From: Streptomyces sp. MA5143a | GTDB taxonomy: Bacteria; Actinomycetota; Actinomycetes; Streptomycetales; Streptomycetaceae | DNA length: 64,000 bases | Direction: 5' to 3' | Assembly (NCBI RefSeq): GCF_900290235.1 | Contig: NZ_OLMK01000030.1 | Location: forward strand, 1 to 64,000 | Shown: one piece after another, positions 16,307-24,846 of the stretch | Position numbering within the stretch: the first letter of the stretch is position 1 | How the letters are laid out: every line of letters begins with the position of its first letter | The notes under the pieces: generated by a model | Told to the model about the DNA's origin: nothing | Database searches by the model: none | The model's input: the letters and a program-made list of their open reading frames with translations, nothing else | Program-made: the position numbers and the translations under genes

Positions 16307-16430
16307 AGGGACGCTTCGTCCGCTTCGTCACCGTAGCGTCGATGGTGTGGAAAAGAGAGTGGCGGCCATCAGGAGGCCCCACCCCACCGTCGGCCCGCGG
16401 CCGGCGTCCTACGCTGACGAAGGAGCCCTC

Positions 16431-16631
16431 ATGAGCCGCCTTGCCCGCCCCGCGGAAGGCCGGATGATCGGCGGAGTGTGCGCAGCGCTGGCACGGCGCT
16501 TCGGCACCTCCGCGACCACGATGCGTGTGCTGTTCCTCGCGTCGTGTCTGCTTCCGGGCCCGCAGTTCCTGCTCTACATAGCCCTGTGGATCCTGTTCCC
16601 GTCCGAGGGGAAGGCCCGCACGGCGTGGTGA
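16431..16631 (+). CDS. PspC-domain small membrane protein
   Basis: A 66-residue protein that is essentially one PspC domain. It contains RLARPAEGRMIGGVCAALAR, RFGTSATTMRVLFL and a C-terminal hydrophobic segment LLPGPQFLLYIALWILFP. PspC domains sense or respond to membrane stress in other bacteria; small stand-alone PspC proteins of Streptomyces have no assigned role. The ATG has a clear AAGGAG 6 nt upstream, and TACGCT at 16410-16415 could be its -10. A perfect 20-bp hairpin terminator follows. Confidence 0.85.
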   Translation: MSRLARPAEGRMIGGVCAALARRFGTSATTMRVLFLASCLLPGPQFLLYIALWILFPSEGKARTAW

Positions 16632-16646
16632 CGCACCTCCGCTGAC

Positions 16647-16689
16647 ACGCCGATGGGGCGCACCCTCGCAGGGTGCGCCCCATCGGCGT
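16647..16689. terminator. Perfect 20-bp hairpin terminator between convergent genes
   Basis: Arms 16647-16666 and 16670-16689 are fully complementary with a 3-nt loop (CGC). It lies between the PspC gene (+) and the small secreted protein gene (-), 19 bp from the latter's stop codon, so it can act in both directions. Confidence 0.85.
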
Positions 16690-16707
16690 ACGGGTGGAGC
16701 GGTCCGC

Positions 16708-17079
16708 TCAGGCGCCGCCGAGGGGCATGCCGTTCACGCCGAGGCCCTTGGTGGGCAGGGTCTTGCCGACGGGGAGGCCGCCCAGCAGGCCACCGACGGG
16801 GCCGGTCGGCCCCTCGGCGAGGACGTTGGCGACGGCGGGCTGCGCCGACTCCAGACCCGCGCCGAGCGCACGCTGCCCCTGGGTGACGGTTCCGCCGGCT
16901 CCCGGCAGCGCCTTCGACACGTTCCCTACGGGCAGCGACTGGGTGACGGTGCCCACGGCCTGGGAGGTGTCGGGAGCGGCCGGCACGCTCGGGGCGGCGT
17001 TCGCGGCGCCCGCGCCCGCAGCGGCGATGGCGGCACCGAGGGCGGCGACACCGAGGGTCTTGGCAGCAGACTGCTTCAT
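16708..17079 (-). CDS. Small secreted Ala/Gly/Pro-rich protein
   Basis: A 123-residue exported protein. The N-terminus MKQSAAKTLGVAALGAAIAA is a clear signal peptide, with cleavage likely after ANA near residue 28. The mature portion is rich in Gly, Pro, Val and Leu, lacks cysteine and aromatic residues, and shows no catalytic motif. It resembles the protein at 10253-10675 in composition and short motifs. ATG 17079 is chosen because the signal peptide starts there; the upstream extension has no such character. A predicted envelope protein; no further function can be supported. Confidence 0.75.
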   Translation of the reverse strand: MKQSAAKTLGVAALGAAIAAAGAGAANAAPSVPAAPDTSQAVGTVTQSLPVGNVSKALPGAGGTVTQGQRALGAGLESAQPAVANVLAEGPTGPVGGLLGGLPVGKTLPTKGLGVNGMPLGGA

Positions 17080-17167
17080 GTTGAATGCGTCCTTGGAATG
17101 CGTTCGACGGGTGGTGAGCGGTGCCGAAACGTAAACACCAAAGTCCCGCCGGTGGCAAACATCGACA

Positions 17168-17197
17168 AGCGGCCGCGTCACCCTCCACGCGGCCGCT
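17168..17197 (-). terminator. Hairpin terminator downstream of add
   Basis: A perfect 11-bp stem (17168-17178 and 17187-17197, AGCGGCCGCGT) with an 8-nt loop, 22 bp beyond the adenosine deaminase stop. On the minus strand it is followed by a moderately U-rich stretch. Confidence 0.75.
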
Positions 17198-17218
17198 CCC
17201 GGAATGGATTGCCGGACG

Positions 17219-18379
17219 CTATTCGTCGACAGATCCGCTGGTGGAGACCGTTTGACGGAACAGCCATTCGGATTTCAACTCGGCATATCCGGGCTTGATC
17301 ACGTCATTGATCATGGCCAGTCGTTCATCGAAAGGAATGAATGCTGACTTCATAGCATTGACCGAGAACCACTGCATGTCGTCGAGCGTGTAACCGAAAG
17401 CCTCGACCAGGTACTCGAATTCACGGCTCATGCTGGTGTGGGACATCAGCCGGTTGTCGGTGTTGACCGTGGCGCGGAAGTGCAACCGCCGCAGCAGCCC
17501 GATGGGGTGCTCGGCGTACGAACGGGCGGCGCCCGTCTGGAGGTTGGAGCTGGGGCAGAGCTCCAGCGGGATGCGCTTGTCGCGGACGTAGGAGGCGAGC
17601 CGGCCGAGCTTCACCGAGCCGTCCTCGTGGACCTGGATGTCGTCGATGATGCGCACGCCGTGGCCGAGCCGGTCGGCGCCGCACCACTGCAACGCCTGCC
17701 AGATGGAGGGAAGCCCGAAGGCCTCACCGGCGTGGATGGTGAAGTGGTTGTTCTCCCGCTTGAGGTACTCGAAGGCGTCGAGGTGCCGGGTGGGCGGGTA
17801 GCCGGCTTCCGCGCCTGCGATGTCGAAGCCGACCACGCCCAGGTCGCGGTAGCGGTTGGCGAGTTCGGCGATCTCCAGGGCGCGGGCGGCGTGCCGCATG
17901 GCGGTGAGCAGGGCGCCGACGCGGATGCGGCGCCCTGCCTCCCTGGCCCGGCGCTCACCCTCGCGGAAGCCCTCGTTGACGGCCTCGACGACCTCTTCGA
18001 GGCTCAGGCCGCCGTCGAGGTGCTGCTCGGGGGCGTAGCGGACCTCGGCGTAGACGACACCGTCCTCGGCGAGGTCCTCCGCGCACTCGGTGGCGACCCG
18101 GACGAGCGCGTCACGGGTCTGCATGACACCGACGGTGTGGGAGAAGGTCTCCAGGTACCGCCCCAGGGAACCGGAGTCGGCGGCCTCGCGGAACCAGACG
18201 CCGAGCCGGTCGGGGTCGGTCTCCGGCAGCCGGGAGGTGCAGCCGGCGGCGTCGGCGAGTTCGACGACGGTGCCGGGACGGAGCCCGCCGTCGAGGTGGT
18301 CGTGCAGCAGAACCTTGGGCGCCCGGCGGATCTGGTCCGAGTCCGGGGTGGTTCCGGTCCGGTCAGTCTGGTTCGTCAT
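17219..18379 (-). CDS. add: Adenosine deaminase
   Basis: A 386-residue amidohydrolase that deaminates (deoxy)adenosine to (deoxy)inosine. Zn ligands and catalytic residues are visible in HDHLDGGLRP near residue 28, the HAGEAFG motif near 220, GHGVRI near 245 and the C-terminal NTDNRLMS near 310 (an aspartate Zn ligand). The product inosine feeds purine-nucleoside phosphorylase encoded at 987. The ATG has no Shine-Dalgarno sequence but TAAGGT stands 6 nt before it, so the mRNA is probably leaderless. The operator palindrome (18396-18407) directly abuts this promoter. A terminator hairpin follows. Confidence 0.95.
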   Translation of the reverse strand: MTNQTDRTGTTPDSDQIRRAPKVLLHDHLDGGLRPGTVVELADAAGCTSRLPETDPDRLGVWFREAADSGSLGRYLETFSHTVGVMQTRDALVRVATECAEDLAEDGVVYAEVRYAPEQHLDGGLSLEEVVEAVNEGFREGERRAREAGRRIRVGALLTAMRHAARALEIAELANRYRDLGVVGFDIAGAEAGYPPTRHLDAFEYLKRENNHFTIHAGEAFGLPSIWQALQWCGADRLGHGVRIIDDIQVHEDGSVKLGRLASYVRDKRIPLELCPSSNLQTGAARSYAEHPIGLLRRLHFRATVNTDNRLMSHTSMSREFEYLVEAFGYTLDDMQWFSVNAMKSAFIPFDERLAMINDVIKPGYAELKSEWLFRQTVSTSGSVDE

Positions 18380-18395
18380 TTTCGCACCTTATCGC

Positions 18396-18407
18396 CTACG
18401 CGCGTAG
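18396..18407. promoter_or_regulatory. Palindromic operator CTACGCGCGTAG in the add promoter
   Basis: A perfect palindrome, centred about 22 nt upstream of the likely leaderless start of add and therefore between its -35 and -10. It also lies 86 bp before the divergent gene at 18493, so it might control that gene as well. Confidence 0.85.
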
Positions 18408-18492
18408 AGCACCTGTCGGGCGGTGCCGTCGAGACCCAACGGTGACCCGCAGGACGGGTGGCGTACACCATCTCTTCTGACACTGTTCTGTC

Positions 18493-19263
18493 ATGGCGCA
18501 GCAAGCAATGCCGGTACGGACGCCCCGACTTGGGCGGACGTTCGGCCCGGAGCCCAGCACGGTCGGCGCGGTGGTCCTGCTTCTCCCGGCCGGCGACGAG
18601 GCTTCCCTCCGCAGACCCTCCCCCATGGTCGCCACCGCCTCCGTCCGCGCCCTGGGGCGCCGGCTGGTCCGCGCGGGGCGCGACGAGGGCCTGGCGGCCC
18701 ATGTCGTGCACTACCGCCACCGCGGCTGGAACGGCACGGAGGCACGGCTCGCGCGGGACGCCGAGTGGGCCGCGGACGAGGTGGTCCGGCGGTACGGGGA
18801 CGTACCGGTGTGCCTGGTGGGGCTGCACATGGGGGCGCGCGCCGCGCTGCACGCCGGGGGGCACGACGCCGTCAACTCCGTACTGGCGATCGCTCCCTGG
18901 CTGCCCGAGGAGGGCGCGGCGGCGACGCCCGAACCGGTGAAACAGCTCGCGGGGCGGCGGGTGCTGATCGTGCACGGCACGAACGACGAACGGGTCGACC
19001 CCGAGCTGTCCTTCCGGTACGCCGCGCGCGCGAAGAAGACGAACCCCGACATCTGCCGGTTCGAGGTGCACGCGGACCGGCACGGGCTGACGCAGTACCG
19101 CGACGAGGTGCACGCGCTCGCCTCGGACTTCGTGATGGGCGTGCTGTTCGGCCGGGCGTTCGCGCGCCCCGTGGAGGACGCGCTCGCCGCGCCGCCGCCG
19201 CTGGGCCTGCGCATGCCGCTCGCCTCCGGCTTCGGAGCGGCCCGCTCCCGGTGGGGCGGCTGA
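18493..19263 (+). CDS. Alpha/beta-hydrolase-like protein lacking the nucleophile serine
   Basis: A 256-residue protein with alpha/beta-hydrolase layout. A core strand (VVLLLPAGDE) is followed by the nucleophile-elbow position CLVGLHMGARAAL near residue 118, the acid-strand motif VLIVHGTNDERVDP near 165 and a late histidine in ADRHGL near 200. At the elbow the expected GxSxG reads GLHMG, so the normal nucleophilic serine is replaced by histidine. It may be a non-catalytic homologue or use different chemistry. It diverges from add and shares the 113-bp intergenic region with the operator palindrome. ATG 18493 is assumed. Confidence 0.75.
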   Translation: MAQQAMPVRTPRLGRTFGPEPSTVGAVVLLLPAGDEASLRRPSPMVATASVRALGRRLVRAGRDEGLAAHVVHYRHRGWNGTEARLARDAEWAADEVVRRYGDVPVCLVGLHMGARAALHAGGHDAVNSVLAIAPWLPEEGAAATPEPVKQLAGRRVLIVHGTNDERVDPELSFRYAARAKKTNPDICRFEVHADRHGLTQYRDEVHALASDFVMGVLFGRAFARPVEDALAAPPPLGLRMPLASGFGAARSRWGG

Positions 19264-19289
19264 GGGGCTGTGGCTCCTCCCGCACGCGA

Positions 19290-20252
19290 TCAGTCGTGCA
19301 GGAGGCGGCCCTTCCTCGACAGCAGGAACTTCTTGAAGGCGGCCACCGGGGGTGTGTCCGGGTGGCCGGCCAGCCAGGCCACGCCGATCTCCCGGGCCGC
19401 CCGGGGTGCGGTGACGGTCAGTTCCACGACGCCCGGCCTCGGGACGGCCGGCGGGGGCAGCAGCGCGACACCCAGACCGGCGGCGACGAGGCCGCGCAGC
19501 GTCTCGGCCTCCTCGCCCTCGAACGCGATACGGGGTTTGAAGCCCGCCTGTTCGCAGAGGTCGTCGGTGATGCGGCGCATGCCGTAGCCGGGTTCGAGGG
19601 TGACGAACGTTTCGTCGGCGGCCTCGGCGAGGCGGACCCGTTTACGAGCGGCGAGACGGTGGTCGGCGGGGACGACGAGGCGGAGCTTCTGCTCGTCGAG
19701 GCGGCGGGCGACGAGGTCGGGGGCGTCCGGGACGGGCGAGGTGAGGCAGAGGTCGAGTTCGCCCGCGCGCAGGCGTTCGATCATGGCCTCGCCGTAGTTC
19801 TGGACGAGGCTGAAGCGGACGCGGGGGTGCTCGGCGCGGAAGGCGTGGAGGAGACCGGGGACGGTCTCGGCGCCCATCGTGTGCAGGAAGCCGAAGGCGA
19901 CCTTGCCGGTGGCCGGGTCGGCGTCGGCGCGCACCTCGTCGGCGGCCCGCTCGATCTCGGCGAGGGCGCGTTCCACAGAGGCGTGGAAGGTGCGGCCCGC
20001 GTGGGTGAGGGACACCGTGCGGCCGCGGCGGGCGAACAGGTCGACGCCCAGGTCCTGTTCGAGCCGGACCATGGCCCGCGACAGGGTCGACTGCGGGACC
20101 TGCATCTCCCGCGCGGCCCGCGTGACGTGCTCGGTACGGGCGACACCGGCGAAGTAGGCGAGGCGGGGGGCGAGCCGCAGGACGATGTCCTCGATGTCTT
20201 CTGTGTCACCGGACGGTGACAGTCGTGGCTCTGACCTCTGCTGATGCGTCAC
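19290..20252 (-). CDS. LysR-family transcriptional regulator
   Basis: A 320-residue regulator. The N-terminal helix-turn-helix (AYFAGVARTEHVTRAAREMQ, VPQSTLSRAMVRLEQDLG, FARRGRTVSLTHAG) is a textbook LysR domain, and a periplasmic-binding-protein-like effector domain follows (for example GKVAFGFLHTMGAETV). The GTG at 20252 is chosen because CATAAT stands 7 nt before it, pointing to a leaderless transcript; a longer form from 20279 is possible. It diverges from the MFS transporter at 20316, with only 63 bp between them, so it probably controls that gene and itself. The effector is unknown. Confidence 0.9.
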   Translation of the reverse strand: MTHQQRSEPRLSPSGDTEDIEDIVLRLAPRLAYFAGVARTEHVTRAAREMQVPQSTLSRAMVRLEQDLGVDLFARRGRTVSLTHAGRTFHASVERALAEIERAADEVRADADPATGKVAFGFLHTMGAETVPGLLHAFRAEHPRVRFSLVQNYGEAMIERLRAGELDLCLTSPVPDAPDLVARRLDEQKLRLVVPADHRLAARKRVRLAEAADETFVTLEPGYGMRRITDDLCEQAGFKPRIAFEGEEAETLRGLVAAGLGVALLPPPAVPRPGVVELTVTAPRAAREIGVAWLAGHPDTPPVAAFKKFLLSRKGRLLHD

Positions 20253-20315
20253 AGGAACGATTATGGGGGTTCCATGCATTGGACGGATGAATAACGGCGT
20301 ACGTAGTTTCGAGGC

Positions 20316-21584
20316 ATGCCTTCCGCCAGTACCGAGGCGTCCACCAGGGTGGGCGCCGGATCAGTCAGCATCCCCGTCGATTCCCGTGTGGCGCCGGGAG
20401 GTCCCGGCTACCGCCGGATGAGCCTGGCGCTGTTCCTCGCGGGAGTCGCCACCTTCGCCCTCCTCTACTCCACGCAGGCCCTGCTGCCGTTGATCTCGAC
20501 CGACTTCGGGGGCACGGCGAGCGCGGCGAGCTGGACGGTGTCGGCGGCGACCGGTGCGCTGGCGCTGTTCGTGCTGCCGATGAGCGCGCTGTCGGAGCGG
20601 TTCGGGCGGCGCGCGGTGATGACCGCGTCGCTGGCGGTCGCGGTCACGGTCGGGCTGCTGATCCCCTTCGCGCCCTCGCTCGTCGCGCTGGTGGTGCTGC
20701 GCGCCGTGCAGGGCGCGGCGCTGGCCGGGGTGCCGGCCTCGGCGACCGCCTATCTCGCCGAGGAGGTCCGCCCGAAGGCCCTCGTCACCGCGATCGGTCT
20801 GTTCGTCGCCGGCAACAGCGTCGGCGGTATGAGCGGACGGATCGTGACCGGCTGGGTCGCGCAGGAGTGGGGCTGGCGGGTCGCGCTCGGTGTGCTCGGT
20901 CTGATCGCGGTGGGGTGCGCGGTGGCCTTCCGTCTGCTGCTGCCCGCGCCGAGGCACTTCGTGGCGGGCTCGCTGCGGCCGGCGGCGCTGGCCCGTACGG
21001 TCCGCTCGCACCTCGGCGACCCGCTGCTGCGGCGGCTGTACGCCATCGGCGCGCTCTTCATGACCGTCTTCGGCGCCGTCTACACGGTCATCGGCTACCG
21101 GCTGACCGACGCCCCGTTCTCGCTGCCGCAGGGTGTCATCGGGTCGGTCTTCCTGGTGTACCTGGTCGGCACGGTGTCCGCCTCCACCGCCGGGAAGCTG
21201 GTGGCGCGGCTGGGGCGGCGGGGTGCGCTGTACCTGGCGGGCGGTACGACGACCGCCGGTCTGCTGGTCTCGCTGTCCGGTTCGCTGCCGCTGGTGCTGA
21301 TCGGGCTGGTGCTGATCACCGCCGGGTTCTTCGCCGGGCACGCCGTGGCGTCGTCGGCGGTCAGCCACACGGCGAAGGAGGGGCGGGCGCAGGCGTCCGC
21401 GCTGTACCAGTCGGCCTACTACGTGGGGTCCAGCGCGGGCAGCACGCTCGGGGCGATGGCGTTCCACGCGGGCGGCTGGCTCGGCACCGTGTCCATGGGC
21501 CTGCTGGCTGTGCTGGGGGTCGTGGCGATCACCGTGGTGGGGTCGCGTGCGGCTCGTGTGCAGCGGAGGCTCGCCACCGTCTGA
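20316..21584 (+). CDS. MFS transporter (YnfM/arabinose-efflux-like)
   Basis: A 422-residue membrane transporter with 12 predicted helices. The inter-helix motif between segments 2 and 3 (SERFGRRAVMTASL) and its repeat after helix 8 (VARLGRRGALYLAGG) mark the major facilitator superfamily. The start FLAGVATFALLYSTQALLPL is characteristic of the YnfM/arabinose-efflux-type subgroup. The substrate cannot be read from sequence. A -10 like TAGTTT lies 6 nt before the ATG, suggesting a leaderless mRNA. The divergent LysR gene is the likely regulator. Confidence 0.88.
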   Translation: MPSASTEASTRVGAGSVSIPVDSRVAPGGPGYRRMSLALFLAGVATFALLYSTQALLPLISTDFGGTASAASWTVSAATGALALFVLPMSALSERFGRRAVMTASLAVAVTVGLLIPFAPSLVALVVLRAVQGAALAGVPASATAYLAEEVRPKALVTAIGLFVAGNSVGGMSGRIVTGWVAQEWGWRVALGVLGLIAVGCAVAFRLLLPAPRHFVAGSLRPAALARTVRSHLGDPLLRRLYAIGALFMTVFGAVYTVIGYRLTDAPFSLPQGVIGSVFLVYLVGTVSASTAGKLVARLGRRGALYLAGGTTTAGLLVSLSGSLPLVLIGLVLITAGFFAGHAVASSAVSHTAKEGRAQASALYQSAYYVGSSAGSTLGAMAFHAGGWLGTVSMGLLAVLGVVAITVVGSRAARVQRRLATV

Positions 21585-21730
21585 CACTCCCTCCACCCCG
21601 TTCCACCCCAGCCCGCTGACCTGGCCCTTCTTCCGCTCCGGGGGCCATTGTCAGTGGGCTGCGGTAGCTTCCGGAGTGTTGGCGCGCACTGGTGCGTGTG
21701 ACGGAAATGAGCCACAGGGGTGGGTTGGCC

Positions 21731-22741
21731 ATGAGTGACGGTACGGCGACGGTGACGGCGGATCTGGACGTCCGGCTGGAGAAGCACCGGGTCGAGCTGA
21801 CCGGGTACTGCTACCGGATGCTCGGCTCGTCCTTCGAGGCGGAGGACGCCGTGCAGGACACCATGATCCGGGCCTGGCGGAGCTACGAGAAGTTCGAGGG
21901 CCGCTCCTCCCTGCGGTCGTGGCTGTACCGCATCGCGACGAACGTCTGCCTGGACATGCTGACCGCGGGGAACAAGAGGGCCCGTCCCATGGATCTCACC
22001 GAGTCGACACCCCTCGCCCAGGCCGCCCTCGCCCCCCGCCCCGACAACACCTGGCTGGAGCCCGTCCCGGACGCCCGGGTGCTGCCGTCGACCGCCGACC
22101 CGGCGGAGGCGGCCGTGGCCAAGGAGTCCGTGCGCCTCGCCTTCGTCGCCGCCCTGCAGAAGCTGCCCGCCAAGCAGCGGGCCGTGCTCATCCTGCGCGA
22201 GGTGCTGGCGTGGAAGGCGAGCGAGGTCGCCGAGCTGCTGGACACCTCGGTCGCCTCGGTGAACAGCGCGCTCCAGCGGGCCCGCGCCACCCTCGGCGAC
22301 GGCGACGGCCGGGTCGCCGAGGGCGATGTCTCCGACCCCCTCGACGAGGAGCAGCAGAAGCTGCTGGAGCGCTATGTCGCCGCCTTCGAGGGGTACGACA
22401 TGACGGCGCTGACGGCCCTGCTGCACGAGGACGCGGTGATGACGATGCCGCCGTTCGACCTGTGGCTGACCGGCACGGGAGACATCACCGGGTTCATGAC
22501 CACGCTGGGTGCCGCCTGCGCCGGCTCGCACCTGGTGCCCGTCGCGGTGAACGGCCTGCCGGGCTTCGCGCAGTACAAGCCGGACGAGGAGAAGGGCGGC
22601 TTCACCGCCTGGGCCGTGCAGGTGCTGGAGATATCAGAGGGCCGGATCGCCGGGTTCCACTGCTTCCTGGACACCGCCCGCTGGTTCCCCCTCTTCGACC
22701 TGCCCCTCCACATCGAGGGCAAGCCCGACCAGGCGCAGTAG
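21731..22741 (+). CDS. ECF sigma factor with C-terminal SnoaL/NTF2-like domain (SigG/SigX5-type)
   Basis: A 336-residue protein. Sigma region 2 (about 15-85) contains ELTGYCYRMLGSSFEAEDAV and RSSLRSWLYRIATNVCLDML. Region 4 (about 130-195) has LPAKQRAVLILREVLAWKAS and SVASVNSALQRARATL. The last 120 residues (from YVAAFEGYDMTALTALLHED) look like a SnoaL/NTF2-like domain. This architecture marks the large sigma subfamily (TIGR02960-like) that has no classical membrane anti-sigma factor, the fused domain being the presumed control element. Its 3' end overlaps the STAS gene on the opposite strand by 108 bp. Confidence 0.87.
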   Translation: MSDGTATVTADLDVRLEKHRVELTGYCYRMLGSSFEAEDAVQDTMIRAWRSYEKFEGRSSLRSWLYRIATNVCLDMLTAGNKRARPMDLTESTPLAQAALAPRPDNTWLEPVPDARVLPSTADPAEAAVAKESVRLAFVAALQKLPAKQRAVLILREVLAWKASEVAELLDTSVASVNSALQRARATLGDGDGRVAEGDVSDPLDEEQQKLLERYVAAFEGYDMTALTALLHEDAVMTMPPFDLWLTGTGDITGFMTTLGAACAGSHLVPVAVNGLPGFAQYKPDEEKGGFTAWAVQVLEISEGRIAGFHCFLDTARWFPLFDLPLHIEGKPDQAQ

Positions 22742-23032
22742 CGCGCACAGCGCCGGGGCGGGGTCCCGCAGCCGTATGCGACCCCCGGCCCGTTTCGCCG
22801 TGAGCTGCAACCGGGCCAGCAGGTCGACGGCCCCCAGCCCGGGCGGCCCGATCCCGGCGACGTCGCACACCACCACCCCTCCCGCCCGGTCCGTCTCCAG
22901 TCGCGCGCGCACCTCGGCACAGAGCCGGGGCACCTCGTCCCGGGTGACGGGGCCTGGCAGCACGAGTACGGCGGGTGTCGTCGCATCCACGATCGGTAGA
23001 CCGGACCGGCCCCCGGAACTCATCGCGGACAC
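22634..23032 (-). CDS. STAS-domain protein (anti-sigma-factor-antagonist-like)
   Basis: A 132-residue single STAS domain (AVLVLPGPVTRDEVPRLCAE, CDVAGIGPPGLGAVDLLARL, GGRIRLRDPAPAL). In SpoIIAA-like proteins the loop after the second strand reads D-S-S/T-G, carrying the phosphorylated serine. Here it is GPPGLG, so the regulatory serine is missing. It lies 36 bp downstream of deoA on the same strand and could be the last gene of the nucleoside operon. Its 3' end runs 108 bp into the convergent sigma-factor gene. GTG 23032 or ATG 23023 may be the start. Confidence 0.75.
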   Translation of the reverse strand: MSAMSSGGRSGLPIVDATTPAVLVLPGPVTRDEVPRLCAEVRARLETDRAGGVVVCDVAGIGPPGLGAVDLLARLQLTAKRAGGRIRLRDPAPALCALLRLVGLALDVEGQVEEGEPAGGVQEAVEPGDPAL

Positions 23033-23068
23033 GACGACAGCGGCGTCGGCCGTGGCAGGCCAGCCCGC

Positions 23069-24361
<1,293 letters not shown>

Positions 24362-24411
24362 GGCTTTCCTTTCGAAGGTTCCGAAAGCGACCCGGTACGG
24401 ATCGGAAAGGG

Positions 24412-24447
24412 AGCGGCCCCTCCGACCGGTCGTCAGGAGGGGCCGCT
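24412..24447 (-). other. Intercistronic hairpin between cdd and deoA
   Basis: A perfect 12-bp GC-rich stem (24412-24423 and 24436-24447, AGCGGCCCCTCC) with a 12-nt loop starts 7 bp after the cdd stop. There is no true U tract after it on the minus strand. It may attenuate, or protect upstream mRNA from decay. Confidence 0.7.
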
Positions 24448-24453
24448 TGGGAG

Positions 24454-24846
24454 TTACTTGGTGAGATGGTCCGGGCCGAAGGCCTGGGGCAGCATCTCCG
24501 CGAGGGGGAGGATCCCGCCGGGAGTCTCCAGCAGCAGGTCCGGGCCGCCGAACTCGTACAGCAGCTGCCGGCAGCGGCCGCACGGGACGAGGACCTCGCC
24601 CTTGCCGTCCACACAGGTGAAGTGCGTGAGGCGGCCGCCGCCGCTGTTCTGCAGCTCCGAGACGAGACCGCACTCCGCGCACAGGCCGAGCCCGTAGGAG
24701 GCGTTCTCGACGTTGCAGCCCGAGACGATCCGGCCGTCGTCGACGAGGGCGGCCACGCCGACCGGGTAGCCGGAGTACGGGGCGTACGCCCGGGACATGG
24801 CGTCCCGGGCCACCGTACGCAGCTTCTCCCAGTCGACGGCGGTCAC
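24454..24846 (-). CDS. cdd: Cytidine deaminase
   Basis: A 130-residue, homotetramer-type cytidine deaminase producing uridine/deoxyuridine. Zn-binding and catalytic motifs are present: CNVENASYG near residue 44, C-A-E in LCAECGLVS near 56 (catalytic glutamate after the Zn cysteine) and VPCGRCRQLL near 88. The substrate-binding YAPYSGYPVG is near 21. The GTG start overlaps the stop of the upstream permease gene by 4 bp (GTGA), so translation is coupled. Its product feeds the next enzyme, DeoA. Confidence 0.95.
   Translation of the reverse strand: MTAVDWEKLRTVARDAMSRAYAPYSGYPVGVAALVDDGRIVSGCNVENASYGLGLCAECGLVSELQNSGGGRLTHFTCVDGKGEVLVPCGRCRQLLYEFGGPDLLLETPGGILPLAEMLPQAFGPDHLTK

Noticed and set aside
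24362..24682. Extension of deoA upstream to 24682
   Set aside because: It would overlap cdd and the intercistronic hairpin; AGGAAAG fixes ATG 24361.
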